Source: Bacteroidota bacterium
GTDB lineage: Bacteria; Bacteroidota; Bacteroidia; Chitinophagales; Chitinophagaceae
Assembly: GCA_026391125.1 (NCBI GenBank)
Contig: JAPLEO010000145.1
Coordinates: 35,485-99,484 of the forward strand
Direction: 5' to 3'
DNA: 64,000 nucleotides
Shown: in pieces, positions 43,320 to 52,302 of the stretch
Position numbering within the stretch: the stretch's first letter is position 1
How the letters are laid out: the number at the start of each line of letters is the position of its first letter
Made by a program: the position numbers and the translations under genes
Notes under the pieces: model-generated
Seen by the model: the letters and a program-made list of their open reading frames with translations, nothing else
Database searches by the model: none
What the model was told of the DNA's origin: nothing

Positions 43320-43976
43320 TTACCAGCTTGCTAAAACGGTAATTCCTCCTTTCACTACCTGATTCAATTCTACATGGATCTTGGCCGTTAAAGGCAATAA
43401 TAGATCTACCCTGCTACCAAATTTAATAAAGCCATATTCGTCGGTTTGCTTCACTTGCTGACCCACTTTGGTATAATTACAGATCCTTTTGGCTAGTGCT
43501 CCAGCGATCTGTTTGTACAATAATTCTCCATGAGGGTTCTTTACAACTACACTCCAACGTTCGTTTTCAGTGGATGATTTTGGATGCCAGGCAACCAAGT
43601 ATTTGCCCTTATGATATTGATTATAAACCACTTCGCCGTCTACCGGGTTCCTGTTCACGTGCACATTGGCCGGACTCATGAACACACTTAACTGAATACG
43701 TTTGTCTTTAAAGTATTCCGAATCAATTACTTCTTCAATTACCACTACTTTCCCATCGGCCGGACAAATGATCTGATCTGCATTGATCGTAAAAACCCTA
43801 TTGGGGATTCTAAAAAATGAAACCAAAAAAAGAAAAATGCCTAGTGTTAAAATAAATATCACCAATGCTAGCCAAGGGAGGGTGGCACTTAAAAAAGTGA
43901 AAGAAATTAGGTTAAGCACACCAAAAATGAGTGCTCCTATTCCAATTGATTGGTATCCTTCTTTGTGTATCGTCAT
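43320..43976 (-). CDS. psd: Phosphatidylserine decarboxylase
   Basis: A 218-residue Psd of the short, single-chain type. Self-cleavage between G187 and S188 (IKFGSRVDLLLP) would give the pyruvoyl enzyme; D74 (CPADGKVV) and H106 (NVHVNRNPVDGE) complete the active site. Two N-terminal membrane segments (about 11-55) anchor it. It makes phosphatidylethanolamine from phosphatidylserine. The gene sits beside cdsA on the same strand, a sensible phospholipid-synthesis pair, with 63 bases between. Confidence 0.92.
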   Translation of the reverse strand: MTIHKEGYQSIGIGALIFGVLNLISFTFLSATLPWLALVIFILTLGIFLFLVSFFRIPNRVFTINADQIICPADGKVVVIEEVIDSEYFKDKRIQLSVFMSPANVHVNRNPVDGEVVYNQYHKGKYLVAWHPKSSTENERWSVVVKNPHGELLYKQIAGALAKRICNYTKVGQQVKQTDEYGFIKFGSRVDLLLPLTAKIHVELNQVVKGGITVLASW

Positions 43977-44039
43977 TTTTTCAACTTGAGCTGCAAATGT
44001 AATAGATGTTCGAATGTCTTGAACAAATTCGATCAGCTA

Positions 44040-44906
44040 CTACGCAATAAACATGTCTACAAATAGCCAAACATAGGGTGTTGCTATCAATAAAGAGTCA
44101 AAGCGGTCTAAGAATCCACCATGACCAGGCATCATGCTGCCGCTATCTTTAACGCCTGCCATCCGCTTCAATTTGCTTTCGAATAAATCGCCAAAAGTGC
44201 CCATCACAGATGCCAAAAAAGAAATGAGGATCAATAAGCGAAATGGCAAATGAAAATATTGCCCGCCATAACTAACCACTAAAACGGAAAGTATGACGCC
44301 AGTAATGGTGCCTTCCCAAGTTTTTTTAGGAGAAATAGAAGTGAGGGGTCTCCTTCCAAACAATGATCCAGCGATATACGCCATAGTATCATTGACCCAT
44401 ATCGATGCTATCAAAATAACCGGTATTAAAACGCCAGCATCCACTTGCTCATAAGGATTTAGTCTACCTCTTAATTTGATCATCAATCCCCAGCTTAAAG
44501 AAATATAAAGGAACCCAGCTAACAGTGTTAAGAGGTTATTGATGTTTACTTTTTTATAAAAAAGCACCACTCCTAATAAGAATAATGCTGCCATCGCAAT
44601 TAAAAAATAGCCCCCTAAATCATGCAAATTCCATTTTCCAAATGGAAAAATTAGCGGGTTTGACATATAGAGCATATAAGCAAATCCAATTAGCATCATC
44701 GAATAACGCAAAAGGTTTGGGACATTTTTATACGTCGGATCAATCTTTTCCATCAAGCGATGAAATTCCCACCAACATCCAAAATTGATTACTGTAAAAA
44801 GCGCAAGAAAAGTCCATTGATTATACACCAGCCCACTAATCATAATGGCTGCAAAAATAACGGCACTAATAGCGCGGGTCTTAAAAACAGAGAGGTTGAA
44901 AGCCAT
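44040..44906 (-). CDS. cdsA: Phosphatidate cytidylyltransferase
   Basis: A 288-residue membrane enzyme that makes CDP-diacylglycerol. About eight membrane helices; the family signature lies near residues 245-266: KLKR, then VKDSG, then PGHGG and FDS, with the acid and basic residues that bind CTP and metal. SPKKTWEGTI precedes the final helices. It supplies CDP-diacylglycerol for phosphatidylserine, whose decarboxylase gene is just downstream on the same strand. Confidence 0.93.
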   Translation of the reverse strand: MAFNLSVFKTRAISAVIFAAIMISGLVYNQWTFLALFTVINFGCWWEFHRLMEKIDPTYKNVPNLLRYSMMLIGFAYMLYMSNPLIFPFGKWNLHDLGGYFLIAMAALFLLGVVLFYKKVNINNLLTLLAGFLYISLSWGLMIKLRGRLNPYEQVDAGVLIPVILIASIWVNDTMAYIAGSLFGRRPLTSISPKKTWEGTITGVILSVLVVSYGGQYFHLPFRLLILISFLASVMGTFGDLFESKLKRMAGVKDSGSMMPGHGGFLDRFDSLLIATPYVWLFVDMFIA

Positions 44907-44978
44907 AAAAACAGTACTGCATTGGCAGTATCAACAGCAAGGTAAGAAAAATTATGTGAGGCTAAATGCTATCTGAAC

Positions 44979-45185
44979 TTAATTCAATAAGGCTTTTTCG
45001 ATTATCTGCTTGGCAGTAATATTTAAATGACCTGGAACGTATAATTCGATGTCTCCAAACATAGGATAGCTACTATCCTGTTTGTTAAGGATTTGAACGG
45101 GCACTTCATTTTCTTCTAATAAACCCTGGATGATACTAGCTTCTGCTAGATTTTTGGTGCTAAATATTTTATCCCAATTTTTCAT
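44979..45185 (-). CDS. DUF2007 domain protein
   Basis: A 68-residue protein: MKNWDKIFSTKNLAEASIIQGLLEENEV (too long to be a motif; key residues F, A, I, G, L, L, E and N) followed by QILNKQDSSYPMFGDIELYV. This is the DUF2007 (putative prokaryotic signal-transducing) pattern, an alpha/beta ferredoxin-like fold of unknown role. Its start overlaps the end of the CPBP gene by 17 bases, so it is translated with it. Confidence 0.85.
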   Translation of the reverse strand: MKNWDKIFSTKNLAEASIIQGLLEENEVPVQILNKQDSSYPMFGDIELYVPGHLNITAKQIIEKALLN

Positions 45186-46116
45186 ACTCGTTTAATTCTA
45201 TTTCTTTTGAAGCAACTGGATGCATTGCCAATTCCAAATCAGATTCCTGCTTAAACAAACGCATTAAAACAAAAATACTCACCACAGCAATCAGACCCAA
45301 CCAAATAGGCATGGTCTCATCCATTGCTTTGTCGAGCTGCTTGCCCTGTTTCGTTGCCACAAATAACTGCGTAACTATTATACCATTATACAAAAAGTGG
45401 ATGAAAATGTTCAGCCACAGGTTTTTACTAAAATAAAAAACATAGCCTAAGATCATACCCAACGCCACTCTTGGAAGAAATCCAAAAAAAGAAAAATGGA
45501 TGGCGCTAAAAAGTATACTTGCCAAGAGTATCGCCCAAAAACTATTCTTGATCCATCCCACAAAAATTTTTTGCAAGGCTCCTCTAAAAAGCATTTCTTC
45601 AAAAATGGCGGGTGCAATTGCCATCACGATCAATGATAATAAGTAATCTGTGGTGGTTTTCATCGTAACCATCGACATCATGCTCTCTTTATATTTCGCC
45701 TCCGCTTCTTTCGCAGCAGCCCACCACTTTGCAGGTAATGGAATCGCCTGATTGATTTCGCCCAATGCGCCACTCAGGATCAATCCCACAAATGCGATCA
45801 TGAGTACAATTACAACCTGTTTTGCACTCATTTTGGTATTAAATCCTAAAAATTCAAATGCTTTAATATTAACAATAAAACCAAGAATAAGGGTTGGCAA
45901 TCCAAAAGCCAGAAATGAAGCCAGCGTATTCAAAAATCGAGAAACATTGACGTTTTTGGGTTCGTTCATGACTGTAGTCACCGATTTCATGGGCACATGT
46001 AGCCATTCAGCGCCAATTCCCAAAACGATCGCACTGCTTACAACCAGGCTCAATCCTAACAAGGCCAATAATAAAGCAAATTGTGAAGGATAATTCAATT
46101 CGATCTTCTGACGCAT
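45169..46116 (-). CDS. CPBP family intramembrane metalloprotease
   Basis: A 315-residue polytopic protein with the CPBP (Abi/Rce1-like) motifs: E173-E174 and R178 in FEEMLFRGAL, H207 (FSAIHFSF) and H240 with N244 (NIFIHFLYN). Seven to eight membrane helices. These proteases cut within the membrane; Bacteroidota targets are unknown. The frame is open to 46383, but the earlier stretch overlaps dusB on the other strand and is not family-like, so ATG 46116 is used. The DUF2007 gene overlaps its end. Confidence 0.85.
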   Translation of the reverse strand: MRQKIELNYPSQFALLLALLGLSLVVSSAIVLGIGAEWLHVPMKSVTTVMNEPKNVNVSRFLNTLASFLAFGLPTLILGFIVNIKAFEFLGFNTKMSAKQVVIVLMIAFVGLILSGALGEINQAIPLPAKWWAAAKEAEAKYKESMMSMVTMKTTTDYLLSLIVMAIAPAIFEEMLFRGALQKIFVGWIKNSFWAILLASILFSAIHFSFFGFLPRVALGMILGYVFYFSKNLWLNIFIHFLYNGIIVTQLFVATKQGKQLDKAMDETMPIWLGLIAVVSIFVLMRLFKQESDLELAMHPVASKEIELNEYEKLG

Positions 46117-46136
46117 GCAAATCTGAAATAAGAGTG

Positions 46137-46144
46137 TAAATTTG
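46137..46144 (+). promoter_or_regulatory. -7 box upstream of dusB
   Basis: TAAATTTG matches TAnnTTTG, 79 bases before the dusB start. It falls in the gap between the divergent CPBP and dusB genes; no clear -33 element. Confidence 0.45.
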
Positions 46145-46222
46145 CATTTTTGTACAATGCGCCTGCAAGATAATGGATAAAAGGCAAGCTCCATTTCTAC
46201 CGAAAGGGCCCAAAATAATACG

Positions 46223-47260
46223 ATGGTTAATATTGGCAAGATAGTTTTACCCGATTTCCCTTTACTACTCGCTCCAATGGAGGACGTTAGCGACCCCCCA
46301 TTCAGGGCTGTCTGCAAGGATAATGGGGCCGACCTCATGTATACTGAATTTATCAGTAGTGAAGGACTGATTCGTGATGCCATTAAGAGTCGTCAGAAAT
46401 TAGACATTTTCGATTATGAACGGCCTATTGGGATTCAGATCTTTGGTGGTGATGAAGACGCCATGGCACTCAGCGCTAAAATCGTAGACACTGTTAATCC
46501 CGATTTAGTGGATATTAATTTCGGCTGCCCTGTAAAAAAAGTGGTGAGCAAGGGAGCTGGCGCAGGTGTTTTGAAAGACGTTGATCTGATGATCCGTTTA
46601 ACTGATGCAGTTGTAAAAAGTACCAAGCTACCTGTTACTGTAAAAACCAGATTAGGTTGGGATGACAGCAGCAAAAATATTGAAGAAGTTGCAGAGCGAT
46701 TACAAGATGCAGGCGTTAAGGCTTTAGCCATTCACGGAAGAACAAGGGCGCAATTATATAAAGGGGAAGCAGATTGGACCTTGATCGCGAAAGTGAAAAA
46801 TAACCCACGCATCAAGATCCCGATTTTTGGAAATGGAGATATCAATTCTGCACCAAAAGCTTTAGAATATAAAGAACGTTATGGTGTTGATGGAATCATG
46901 ATTGGAAGGGCCGCGATCGGTTATCCATGGATCTTTCGTGAGATCAAACATTTTGTGCAACACAAAACATTGATGGCCGCACCAACGCTTGAAGAAAGAA
47001 TTGAAGTTTGTAAAAAACACTTACACAAATCTTTCGAATGGAAGGGACCAAAAATCGGCATCTTCGAAATGCGCAGACACTATACTAATTATCTAAAAGG
47101 CCTACCAAATATTAAAGAATTCCGAGGAAGATTGGTAACACTAACCACCGTTGAAGAAATTGAAGCGGTACTCGATGAAATGTATCGATACTATAAAGGC
47201 TATCAATTTGAACAGGCGCAGATAGACCTAATTGATTACCATCAGAAATGCCCCATTTAA
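46223..47260 (+). CDS. dusB: tRNA-dihydrouridine synthase
   Basis: A 345-residue FMN-dependent TIM-barrel enzyme. LLLAPMEDVSDPPFR (14-28) is the first-strand signature, the catalytic acid is C102 in NFGCPVKK, and HGRTRAQLY and GRAAIGYPWIF provide tRNA and FMN contacts. It reduces uridines in the tRNA D-loop. ATG 46223 is the natural start. Its stop overlaps a heptad-repeat element. Confidence 0.94.
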   Translation: MVNIGKIVLPDFPLLLAPMEDVSDPPFRAVCKDNGADLMYTEFISSEGLIRDAIKSRQKLDIFDYERPIGIQIFGGDEDAMALSAKIVDTVNPDLVDINFGCPVKKVVSKGAGAGVLKDVDLMIRLTDAVVKSTKLPVTVKTRLGWDDSSKNIEEVAERLQDAGVKALAIHGRTRAQLYKGEADWTLIAKVKNNPRIKIPIFGNGDINSAPKALEYKERYGVDGIMIGRAAIGYPWIFREIKHFVQHKTLMAAPTLEERIEVCKKHLHKSFEWKGPKIGIFEMRRHYTNYLKGLPNIKEFRGRLVTLTTVEEIEAVLDEMYRYYKGYQFEQAQIDLIDYHQKCPI

Positions 47261-47312
47261 GATAAAAGATTTAAAGATAAAAGTGAAGAGAGGTTAGTAA
47301 GTTGAAAAGATA
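47260..47312. repeat. Heptad-repeat element, single arm
   Basis: GATAAAAGATTTAAAGATAA then AAGTGAAGAGAGGTTAGTAAG; the 27 bases AGATAAAAGTGAAGAGAGG-TTAGTAAG match the 19360 copy exactly. It fills the gap between convergent dusB and glutathione peroxidase genes and starts on the last base of the dusB stop. Confidence 0.8.
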
Positions 47313-47322
47313 AGAATTTTCA

Positions 47323-47991
47323 CTAATTAAACAGATCAACTACCTGTGGATCCAAAGGCGAAACTGTTTGAGCAAAGAAATGGGTGAGCATTCCACTACC
47401 ATCTACCAGATATTTACAAAAATTCCATTTAGGCTCCTGACTGCACCAACCATTCAAGTCTTTATTGGATAACCAGTTGAATATCGGATTCTGTTCAGCA
47501 CCTTTGATCACCTGTGATTTTTTTGCGAGATAAAAAGTTACCCCATAATTGATCTTGCAGAATTCTGCAATCGCCGCATCGTCTTTACTTTCTTGTTCTT
47601 TAAAATCATTGGCCGGGAAACCAATGATCACTAATTGTTCTTTGTGCTCCTGATATAATTTTTCTAACTCAGCATATTGCCCAGTATAACCGCAGTCGCT
47701 CGCCGTATTAACAAGCATTATTTTCTTTCCCTTGAACTGATTTAAATCTAAAACAGTTCCATTATTCAATGCAACTTTCAAGGAATAGAAATCTACTGAA
47801 GGTTTTATACTAGCTGTATTCTTTTGAATCGCATTTTTTGATCCAAATAATTTTCCCGGTAACATAATTGCGGGGTAAATGGTTTTCAAAATAGATTGTC
47901 TATAACTCATATCTTTCTTTTTCATTAGCAATACTGCCACGATTAATAATGGAACAACAATCAACACAGTTTTCATGAATCCTTTTTTCAT
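47323..47991 (-). CDS. Glutathione peroxidase family protein, membrane-anchored
   Basis: A 222-residue thioredoxin-fold peroxidase. N-terminal membrane anchor (about 7-23, KTVLIVVPLLIVAVLLM) then a GPx domain with peroxidatic C100 (VNTASDCGYTGQY), the FPANDF-x-E-Q stretch (about 129-138) and the Trp/Asn pair in KWNFCKYLVD. The cysteine form suggests thioredoxin-linked reduction of peroxides at the inner membrane's outer face. The stop is followed by a heptad repeat; the aldehyde dehydrogenase gene ends directly upstream (47992). Confidence 0.9.
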   Translation of the reverse strand: MKKGFMKTVLIVVPLLIVAVLLMKKKDMSYRQSILKTIYPAIMLPGKLFGSKNAIQKNTASIKPSVDFYSLKVALNNGTVLDLNQFKGKKIMLVNTASDCGYTGQYAELEKLYQEHKEQLVIIGFPANDFKEQESKDDAAIAEFCKINYGVTFYLAKKSQVIKGAEQNPIFNWLSNKDLNGWCSQEPKWNFCKYLVDGSGMLTHFFAQTVSPLDPQVVDLFN

Positions 47992-49371
47992 TTATCGTAT
48001 CACCAATTTAAACATTCCCAATTTGCCATTAAATGGAGGATACTTCATGGCAGGATCAAACCAAGTAGGCGTTTTTAATACCGATTTCCGATGACTGAAT
48101 GTTTCAATAGAAGTATGTCCATGATAGGCTCCCATACCGCTATAACCTCGGCCCCCAAATGGTAATTTATGATTCGTCAAATGCCAACTTGCATTATTTA
48201 CACAAGCACCACCCGATGGAACTGCGTCTAACCAAGCTTGTTCAATCGTACTACTTTCTGTAAACACATAAAAAGCCAAAGGGTTTGGATTCTTTGCAAT
48301 AATTGCTTTGGCTTCTTCCATCGTTTGAAAAGTAAGTATGGGAAGAATTGGTCCGAAAATTTCATCCTTCATTACTTTACTATCCGTGGAAACATTTTCT
48401 AACAATGTGGGTTCGATGAATAGTTTATCACGATCTGTTCTTCCACCCTGAATAATACTGCCATCATTCAAATAAGTTACTAAGCGATCAAACTGTTTGT
48501 GATTAATGATCTTTCCAAAGTTTTCGCAGTCCTCAGCTTTTGCTCCAAAAAACTGATCAATTGTCTCACGCATCGCTTTTACCAAAGCCTCTTTTTTGGA
48601 AACGTGCACCAATACATAATCTGGTGCCACACACATCTGTCCGGCATTCGAGAACTTCGTCATCACAATTCTTTTCGCAGCAATTTTAATATTTGCATCG
48701 GTTTCAACCACACAAGGGCTCTTGCCACCTAACTCTAAAGTCACAGGTACCAATTCTTCTGCGGCCATTTTATAAATGATTTTACCAACAGTAGTGCTTC
48801 CTGTATAGAACACATGGTCGAATCGAAAATGCTGCATCATTTCAGGAATTACGGTAGCTCCATCACCTGGCACATATAAAATATATTCTTTCGGGAAAAC
48901 AGATTCGATGATCTTTTGCATCAGAACAGCTGTTGCCGGTGCAAATTCACTGGGCTTCAATACCACCGCATTACCTGCAGCAATTGCTCCAATTAAGGGT
49001 GCAAATAATAATTGAAAGGGGTAGTTCCATGGACCAATGATGAGTACTACACCCATTGGGTCTTTTTCAATTCTACTACTCGATGGAAGGTTGAGCATAT
49101 TGGTAGAAACTGATTCAGGTTCCATCCAAGACTTTAAGTTATTCAACATGGCACTCATCTCTGCCATAAAAAAACCATTCTCGGTAACCCAGCACTCTTC
49201 CTTACTCTTTTTTAAGTCTGTAAATAAAGCCGCATAGATCTCTTCTTCGTGATCCTGCACGGCTTGCTTCAAAACTTCTAATTGTTTTTTACGAAATGCA
49301 TAACTGCGTGTAGCACCTGTGTTAAAATACTCACGCATTTGGTTTAGCTGCTTTACTAAATCGGTAGACAT
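47992..49371 (-). CDS. Aldehyde dehydrogenase
   Basis: A 459-residue NAD(P)-dependent aldehyde dehydrogenase of the short, fatty-aldehyde/coniferyl type (class 3-like, no long N-terminus). Key residues: N115 (GPWNYPFQ), E213 (LELGGKSP) and the catalytic C247 (FSNAGQMCVAP). It oxidises aldehydes to acids, perhaps lipid-derived; it abuts a peroxidase gene, which would fit a joint role against peroxidised lipids (inference). Confidence 0.92.
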   Translation of the reverse strand: MSTDLVKQLNQMREYFNTGATRSYAFRKKQLEVLKQAVQDHEEEIYAALFTDLKKSKEECWVTENGFFMAEMSAMLNNLKSWMEPESVSTNMLNLPSSSRIEKDPMGVVLIIGPWNYPFQLLFAPLIGAIAAGNAVVLKPSEFAPATAVLMQKIIESVFPKEYILYVPGDGATVIPEMMQHFRFDHVFYTGSTTVGKIIYKMAAEELVPVTLELGGKSPCVVETDANIKIAAKRIVMTKFSNAGQMCVAPDYVLVHVSKKEALVKAMRETIDQFFGAKAEDCENFGKIINHKQFDRLVTYLNDGSIIQGGRTDRDKLFIEPTLLENVSTDSKVMKDEIFGPILPILTFQTMEEAKAIIAKNPNPLAFYVFTESSTIEQAWLDAVPSGGACVNNASWHLTNHKLPFGGRGYSGMGAYHGHTSIETFSHRKSVLKTPTWFDPAMKYPPFNGKLGMFKLVIR

Positions 49372-49541
49372 ATTCTAAATTTTATATGACAATTGAATTG
49401 TTCTTAAAGATACAGTTTGTAGGCATCGATTCTATAACAGATAAATAGAATGTTTCGTTCAAATAATTATTCTGAAAGTATGTGACAATTTCAATAAATT
49501 CATTTCCTAAATTTTCTTCTATCAATACCAACGATTCTTCC

Positions 49542-50996
49542 ATGAAAAAAAATGAACCCAACAACAATTCGCGCCGCGGTTTTATACGCAACGGTGCATT
49601 GGCTCTTGCAGGTTTTACCATTGTTCCGCGCCACGTGCTTGGCCGTGGATTTGTAGCTCCAAGCGATAAATTGCAAGTTGCCGGTATCGGCGCTGGCGGT
49701 AAAGGCGAAAGCGATCTTTGGAACTTCTATAAAAGCGGCAAAGCCGATATCGCATTCTTATGTGATGTAGACGATCGTCAATGTGGGAATAGCCTTAAGC
49801 GCTACCCCAACGCAAAAGTCTATAAAGACTATCGCGAAATGCTCGATAAAGAACACAAACACATCGATGCTGTGTCTGTCTCTATTCCAGATCACCAACA
49901 CGCTGTTGCTGCCATGGCTGCCATGCAATTGAACAAACACGTGTACGTTCAAAAACCTTTGACCCACGATATCTACGAAGCACGTATGCTTACCCAAGCG
50001 GCACACCGCTATAAAGTGGTTACGCAAATGGGTAACCAAGGTTCTTCTGGCGATGGTGTTCGTCAGCTGGTGGATTGGTTTAACGCTGGAATCATTGGCG
50101 ATGTACACACTATTTATTGTTATACCGACCGTCCAGTTTGGCCACAAGGCATTGGCTGGTCGAAAGATAAACCCGCAGTTCCAGCTGGATTAGACTGGGA
50201 TCTATGGCAGGGTACCGCACCTAAAAAAGATTATGTAGAAGGTTTGATTCCTTTTAACTGGCGTGGCTGGTGGGATTATGGTACTGGCGCATTAGGCGAT
50301 ATGGCCTGTCATATCATGGCACCTGCATTTGCGGTGTTGGGATTAGGTTATCCTGATGGAGCTGAGTGCAGTATATCAACTCCATACATCGCTAACTGGA
50401 CGAAGGCTAACTTCCCAGAAAGCGGTCCGGTTTCATCGCATATCATTTTAACTTTCAAGGGCAAAGATGGTAAACCTGATTTGAAATTGCATTGGATGGA
50501 TGGTGGTATTCAACCAGAACGTCCAGAAGAATTAGGGCCAAATGAAATGATGGGTGATGGTGGCAACGGAGCCATTTTCATCGGAACAAAAGGTAAAATG
50601 ATGTGTGGCACTTATGGTATCAATCCACAATTATTACCTACTTCACTTACCAAAACTACCATTGTCCCAAACACCGTGATGCGTGTGAAAGGCGGTGATG
50701 CAGGTCACTATGCAGCATGGGTAGAAGCTTCCATTGCAGGTTACGGAACTGATCTTGCTAAGAACCTGAGTTCACATTTTGATATTGCTGGTCCGCTTAC
50801 CGAAAGTATCCTCATGGGTAACCTCGCATTGCGTAGTTATAATATTGAAAAGAAAAACAGCAAAGGCGCAATCGAGCATCCAGGCCGCGGCATTAAACTG
50901 CTTTGGGACGGACCAAACATGAAGATCACCAACTTTGATGAGGCGAATCAGTTTGTGAAGCGAACTTATCGTGAGGGATGGAGCCTTGGAGTTTAG
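49542..50996 (+). CDS. Tat-exported Gfo/Idh/MocA family oxidoreductase
   Basis: A 484-residue protein starting with a Tat signal (RR at 11-12, SRRGFIRNGALALAG). The Rossmann motif GIGAGGKG is at 48-55, and the substrate-domain region carries QKPLTHDIYEA and HMAPAFAV-like stretches. The frame is open to 49482, but ATG 49542 gives the normal Tat signal. Secreted Gfo/Idh/MocA proteins in Bacteroidota act in sugar oxidation or 3-keto-sugar pathways; the cluster at 54.8-63.6 kb supports this, although an intervening region with other genes separates them. Confidence 0.88.
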   Translation: MKKNEPNNNSRRGFIRNGALALAGFTIVPRHVLGRGFVAPSDKLQVAGIGAGGKGESDLWNFYKSGKADIAFLCDVDDRQCGNSLKRYPNAKVYKDYREMLDKEHKHIDAVSVSIPDHQHAVAAMAAMQLNKHVYVQKPLTHDIYEARMLTQAAHRYKVVTQMGNQGSSGDGVRQLVDWFNAGIIGDVHTIYCYTDRPVWPQGIGWSKDKPAVPAGLDWDLWQGTAPKKDYVEGLIPFNWRGWWDYGTGALGDMACHIMAPAFAVLGLGYPDGAECSISTPYIANWTKANFPESGPVSSHIILTFKGKDGKPDLKLHWMDGGIQPERPEELGPNEMMGDGGNGAIFIGTKGKMMCGTYGINPQLLPTSLTKTTIVPNTVMRVKGGDAGHYAAWVEASIAGYGTDLAKNLSSHFDIAGPLTESILMGNLALRSYNIEKKNSKGAIEHPGRGIKLLWDGPNMKITNFDEANQFVKRTYREGWSLGV

Positions 50997-51028
50997 TGAA
51001 AAGATAAAAGTGAAAAGTGAAAAATGGA
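50996..51028. repeat. Heptad-repeat element, A-rich variant
   Basis: GTGAAAA, GATAAAA, GTGAAAA, GTGAAAA, begun on the last base of the upstream stop codon. It is the same heptad family as at 19360 with A replacing G. About 45 bases on, the REP-like palindrome begins, the same order as at 63697-63824 read in reverse. Confidence 0.8.
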
Positions 51029-51073
51029 AGTCAATCGTCTCCCGAGTTGAATTTGAGGTGAGTAAAAACTTCT

Positions 51074-51111
51074 AAAGAAATACGTTAACCCCGGCTTTCA
51101 AGCTGGGGCCA
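51074..51111 (+). repeat. REP-like palindrome, copy 1
   Basis: A 38-base unit whose core CCCCGGCTTTCAAGCTGGGG is a near-perfect palindrome. It reappears in inverted orientation at 63697-63734 with two differences (G/A and A/G). Sequence between the copies spans about 12.6 kb. Such units can form mRNA hairpins or be targets of REP-associated proteins. No transposase or RAYT gene lies in the window. Confidence 0.9.
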
Positions 51112-51120
51112 CATCAAATA

Positions 51121-51152
51121 AAGAGGGCTGCACCAAAACTGCAGCCCTTTTG
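51121..51152 (+). terminator. Intrinsic terminator downstream of the REP-like unit
   Basis: GGGCTGCA (51125-51132) pairs with TGCAGCCC (51140-51147), followed by TTTTG. The rest of the 51153-51352 gap is AT-rich and shows no further structure or gene. Confidence 0.85.
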
Positions 51153-51352
51153 TATTGTAAAAATGAAATATTCAGCACAACTTTATAGTAAGTTAAAAAG
51201 TCGATGTTTTCACGGTATTCCATATATTATAGATTAGCTTCATGTTTCATTAGGTTATATTCTTTTGTTTGAAAGAATTTGAAATTTTATTGCCAAGGTT
51301 AGAAGTAAATCCAACTTGGTAACTAAAAGAATTGGTTAAGTGATTTATAAAA

Positions 51353-51549
51353 ATGAAATATTATTCAATTCTAAATAGTTCTGACATTAATGTAATTGGG
51401 AAAACATATCCCCAATCGCAGCAATCTATTCATAATTTCCAAAAAAAATATTGTATGAATTTTATTGGAATCAAAATTTACTTGTCCCAAAAAATTACAT
51501 ATATCCTAGTCCTATTTTAGGCGTAAATTTTGATTATATAACTTTCTAG
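51353..51549 (+). pseudogene. Truncated, frameshifted Imm11-like paralogue
   Basis: A remnant whose translation, MKYYSILNSSDINVIGKTYP then QSQQSIHNF, parallels the start of the next gene (IIGSTYPQCQHAV). The A-run at 51441-51448 loses frame; with one more A the sequence reads KILYEFYWNQNLLVPKNYI and YPSPILGVNFDY, again like the intact neighbour, then stops at 51549. Only about 65 of 215 expected residues remain. It is directly followed, 1 base later, by the intact copy, so it looks like a decayed tandem duplicate. Confidence 0.75.
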
Positions 51550-51550
51550 A

Positions 51551-52198
51551 ATGGAGTATTTTAAAATTGAACATTCAACAAATAAATCTATAATTGGATC
51601 GACATATCCACAATGTCAACATGCAGTCCATAAAGTCTCAATTGATGATGAGAGTCATATATGGTATCAAAAACTTGGATATCTAGATGAACATGTTTTA
51701 ATTCCAGATATTATACTTAGTAGGTTAGCTAAGAAAACAGATTTAATAAGCGACGTTACTTTAGGACGATTTTTAATATTAAGTGATAAACTAAAAAGTA
51801 TTATTGAAAAATATGCAAACAATTCGGAATTACAGTTAGTCGAAATAAAATTAATTGTAAAAAAAGAAATTCTTAATTACTGGATTTTAAATCCTATAAT
51901 TTTTCGTAATGATTTTATTGATTTTGAGAAATCTGAAAATTGGATAGAAGGTTCAGGGTTTATAAAAATCCGGGAAATCAGTATTTCTAATTACGTTGAA
52001 TTTAAACAATTACAGGAATCATTAATTTATCCAGAAAGAGTTAAAATACATAATTTCAAGTTGCATTCAAATACCAATCAGCACTTTTTTCAATTGTCTA
52101 ATTTAAAAAATGCTAATTCCTATTTTGTTTCGGAAGAACTTAAAAATGCAATAGAAAAAGAAAATTGTACTGGAATTGAATTTGAACTTGTAGAATAA
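51551..52198 (+). CDS. Imm11-like immunity protein
   Basis: A 215-residue soluble protein, low in GC content relative to the neighbours. It has an N-terminal half rich in hydrophobic-polar alternation and a C-terminal end (FVSEELKNAIEKENCTGIEF) matching the F-V-S-x-x-L-x-x-A-[I/L] plus T-G-[I/V]-x-F end of the Imm11 (DUF1629) family, immunity proteins of polymorphic toxin systems. No toxin gene is present in the window. The gene stands between unrelated genes and next to a decayed paralogue, which fits an orphan or acquired immunity gene. Family assignment is by eye from the C-terminal motif. Confidence 0.65.
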   Translation: MEYFKIEHSTNKSIIGSTYPQCQHAVHKVSIDDESHIWYQKLGYLDEHVLIPDIILSRLAKKTDLISDVTLGRFLILSDKLKSIIEKYANNSELQLVEIKLIVKKEILNYWILNPIIFRNDFIDFEKSENWIEGSGFIKIREISISNYVEFKQLQESLIYPERVKIHNFKLHSNTNQHFFQLSNLKNANSYFVSEELKNAIEKENCTGIEFELVE

Positions 52199-52302
52199 TT
52201 ATAGTTAAAAGATTTTTCTCCTCCCCTGTTTTTTTGAGTACCCCGAATTTTTATGACTATTCTTGTTCGACGCTTAAGTCGATCATTGTAAAATATCCTT
52301 GA

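Noticed and set aside
46117..46383. Longer start of the CPBP protease
   Set aside because: The extra 89 codons overlap dusB antisense, include no helix typical of the family and precede the family start at 46116.
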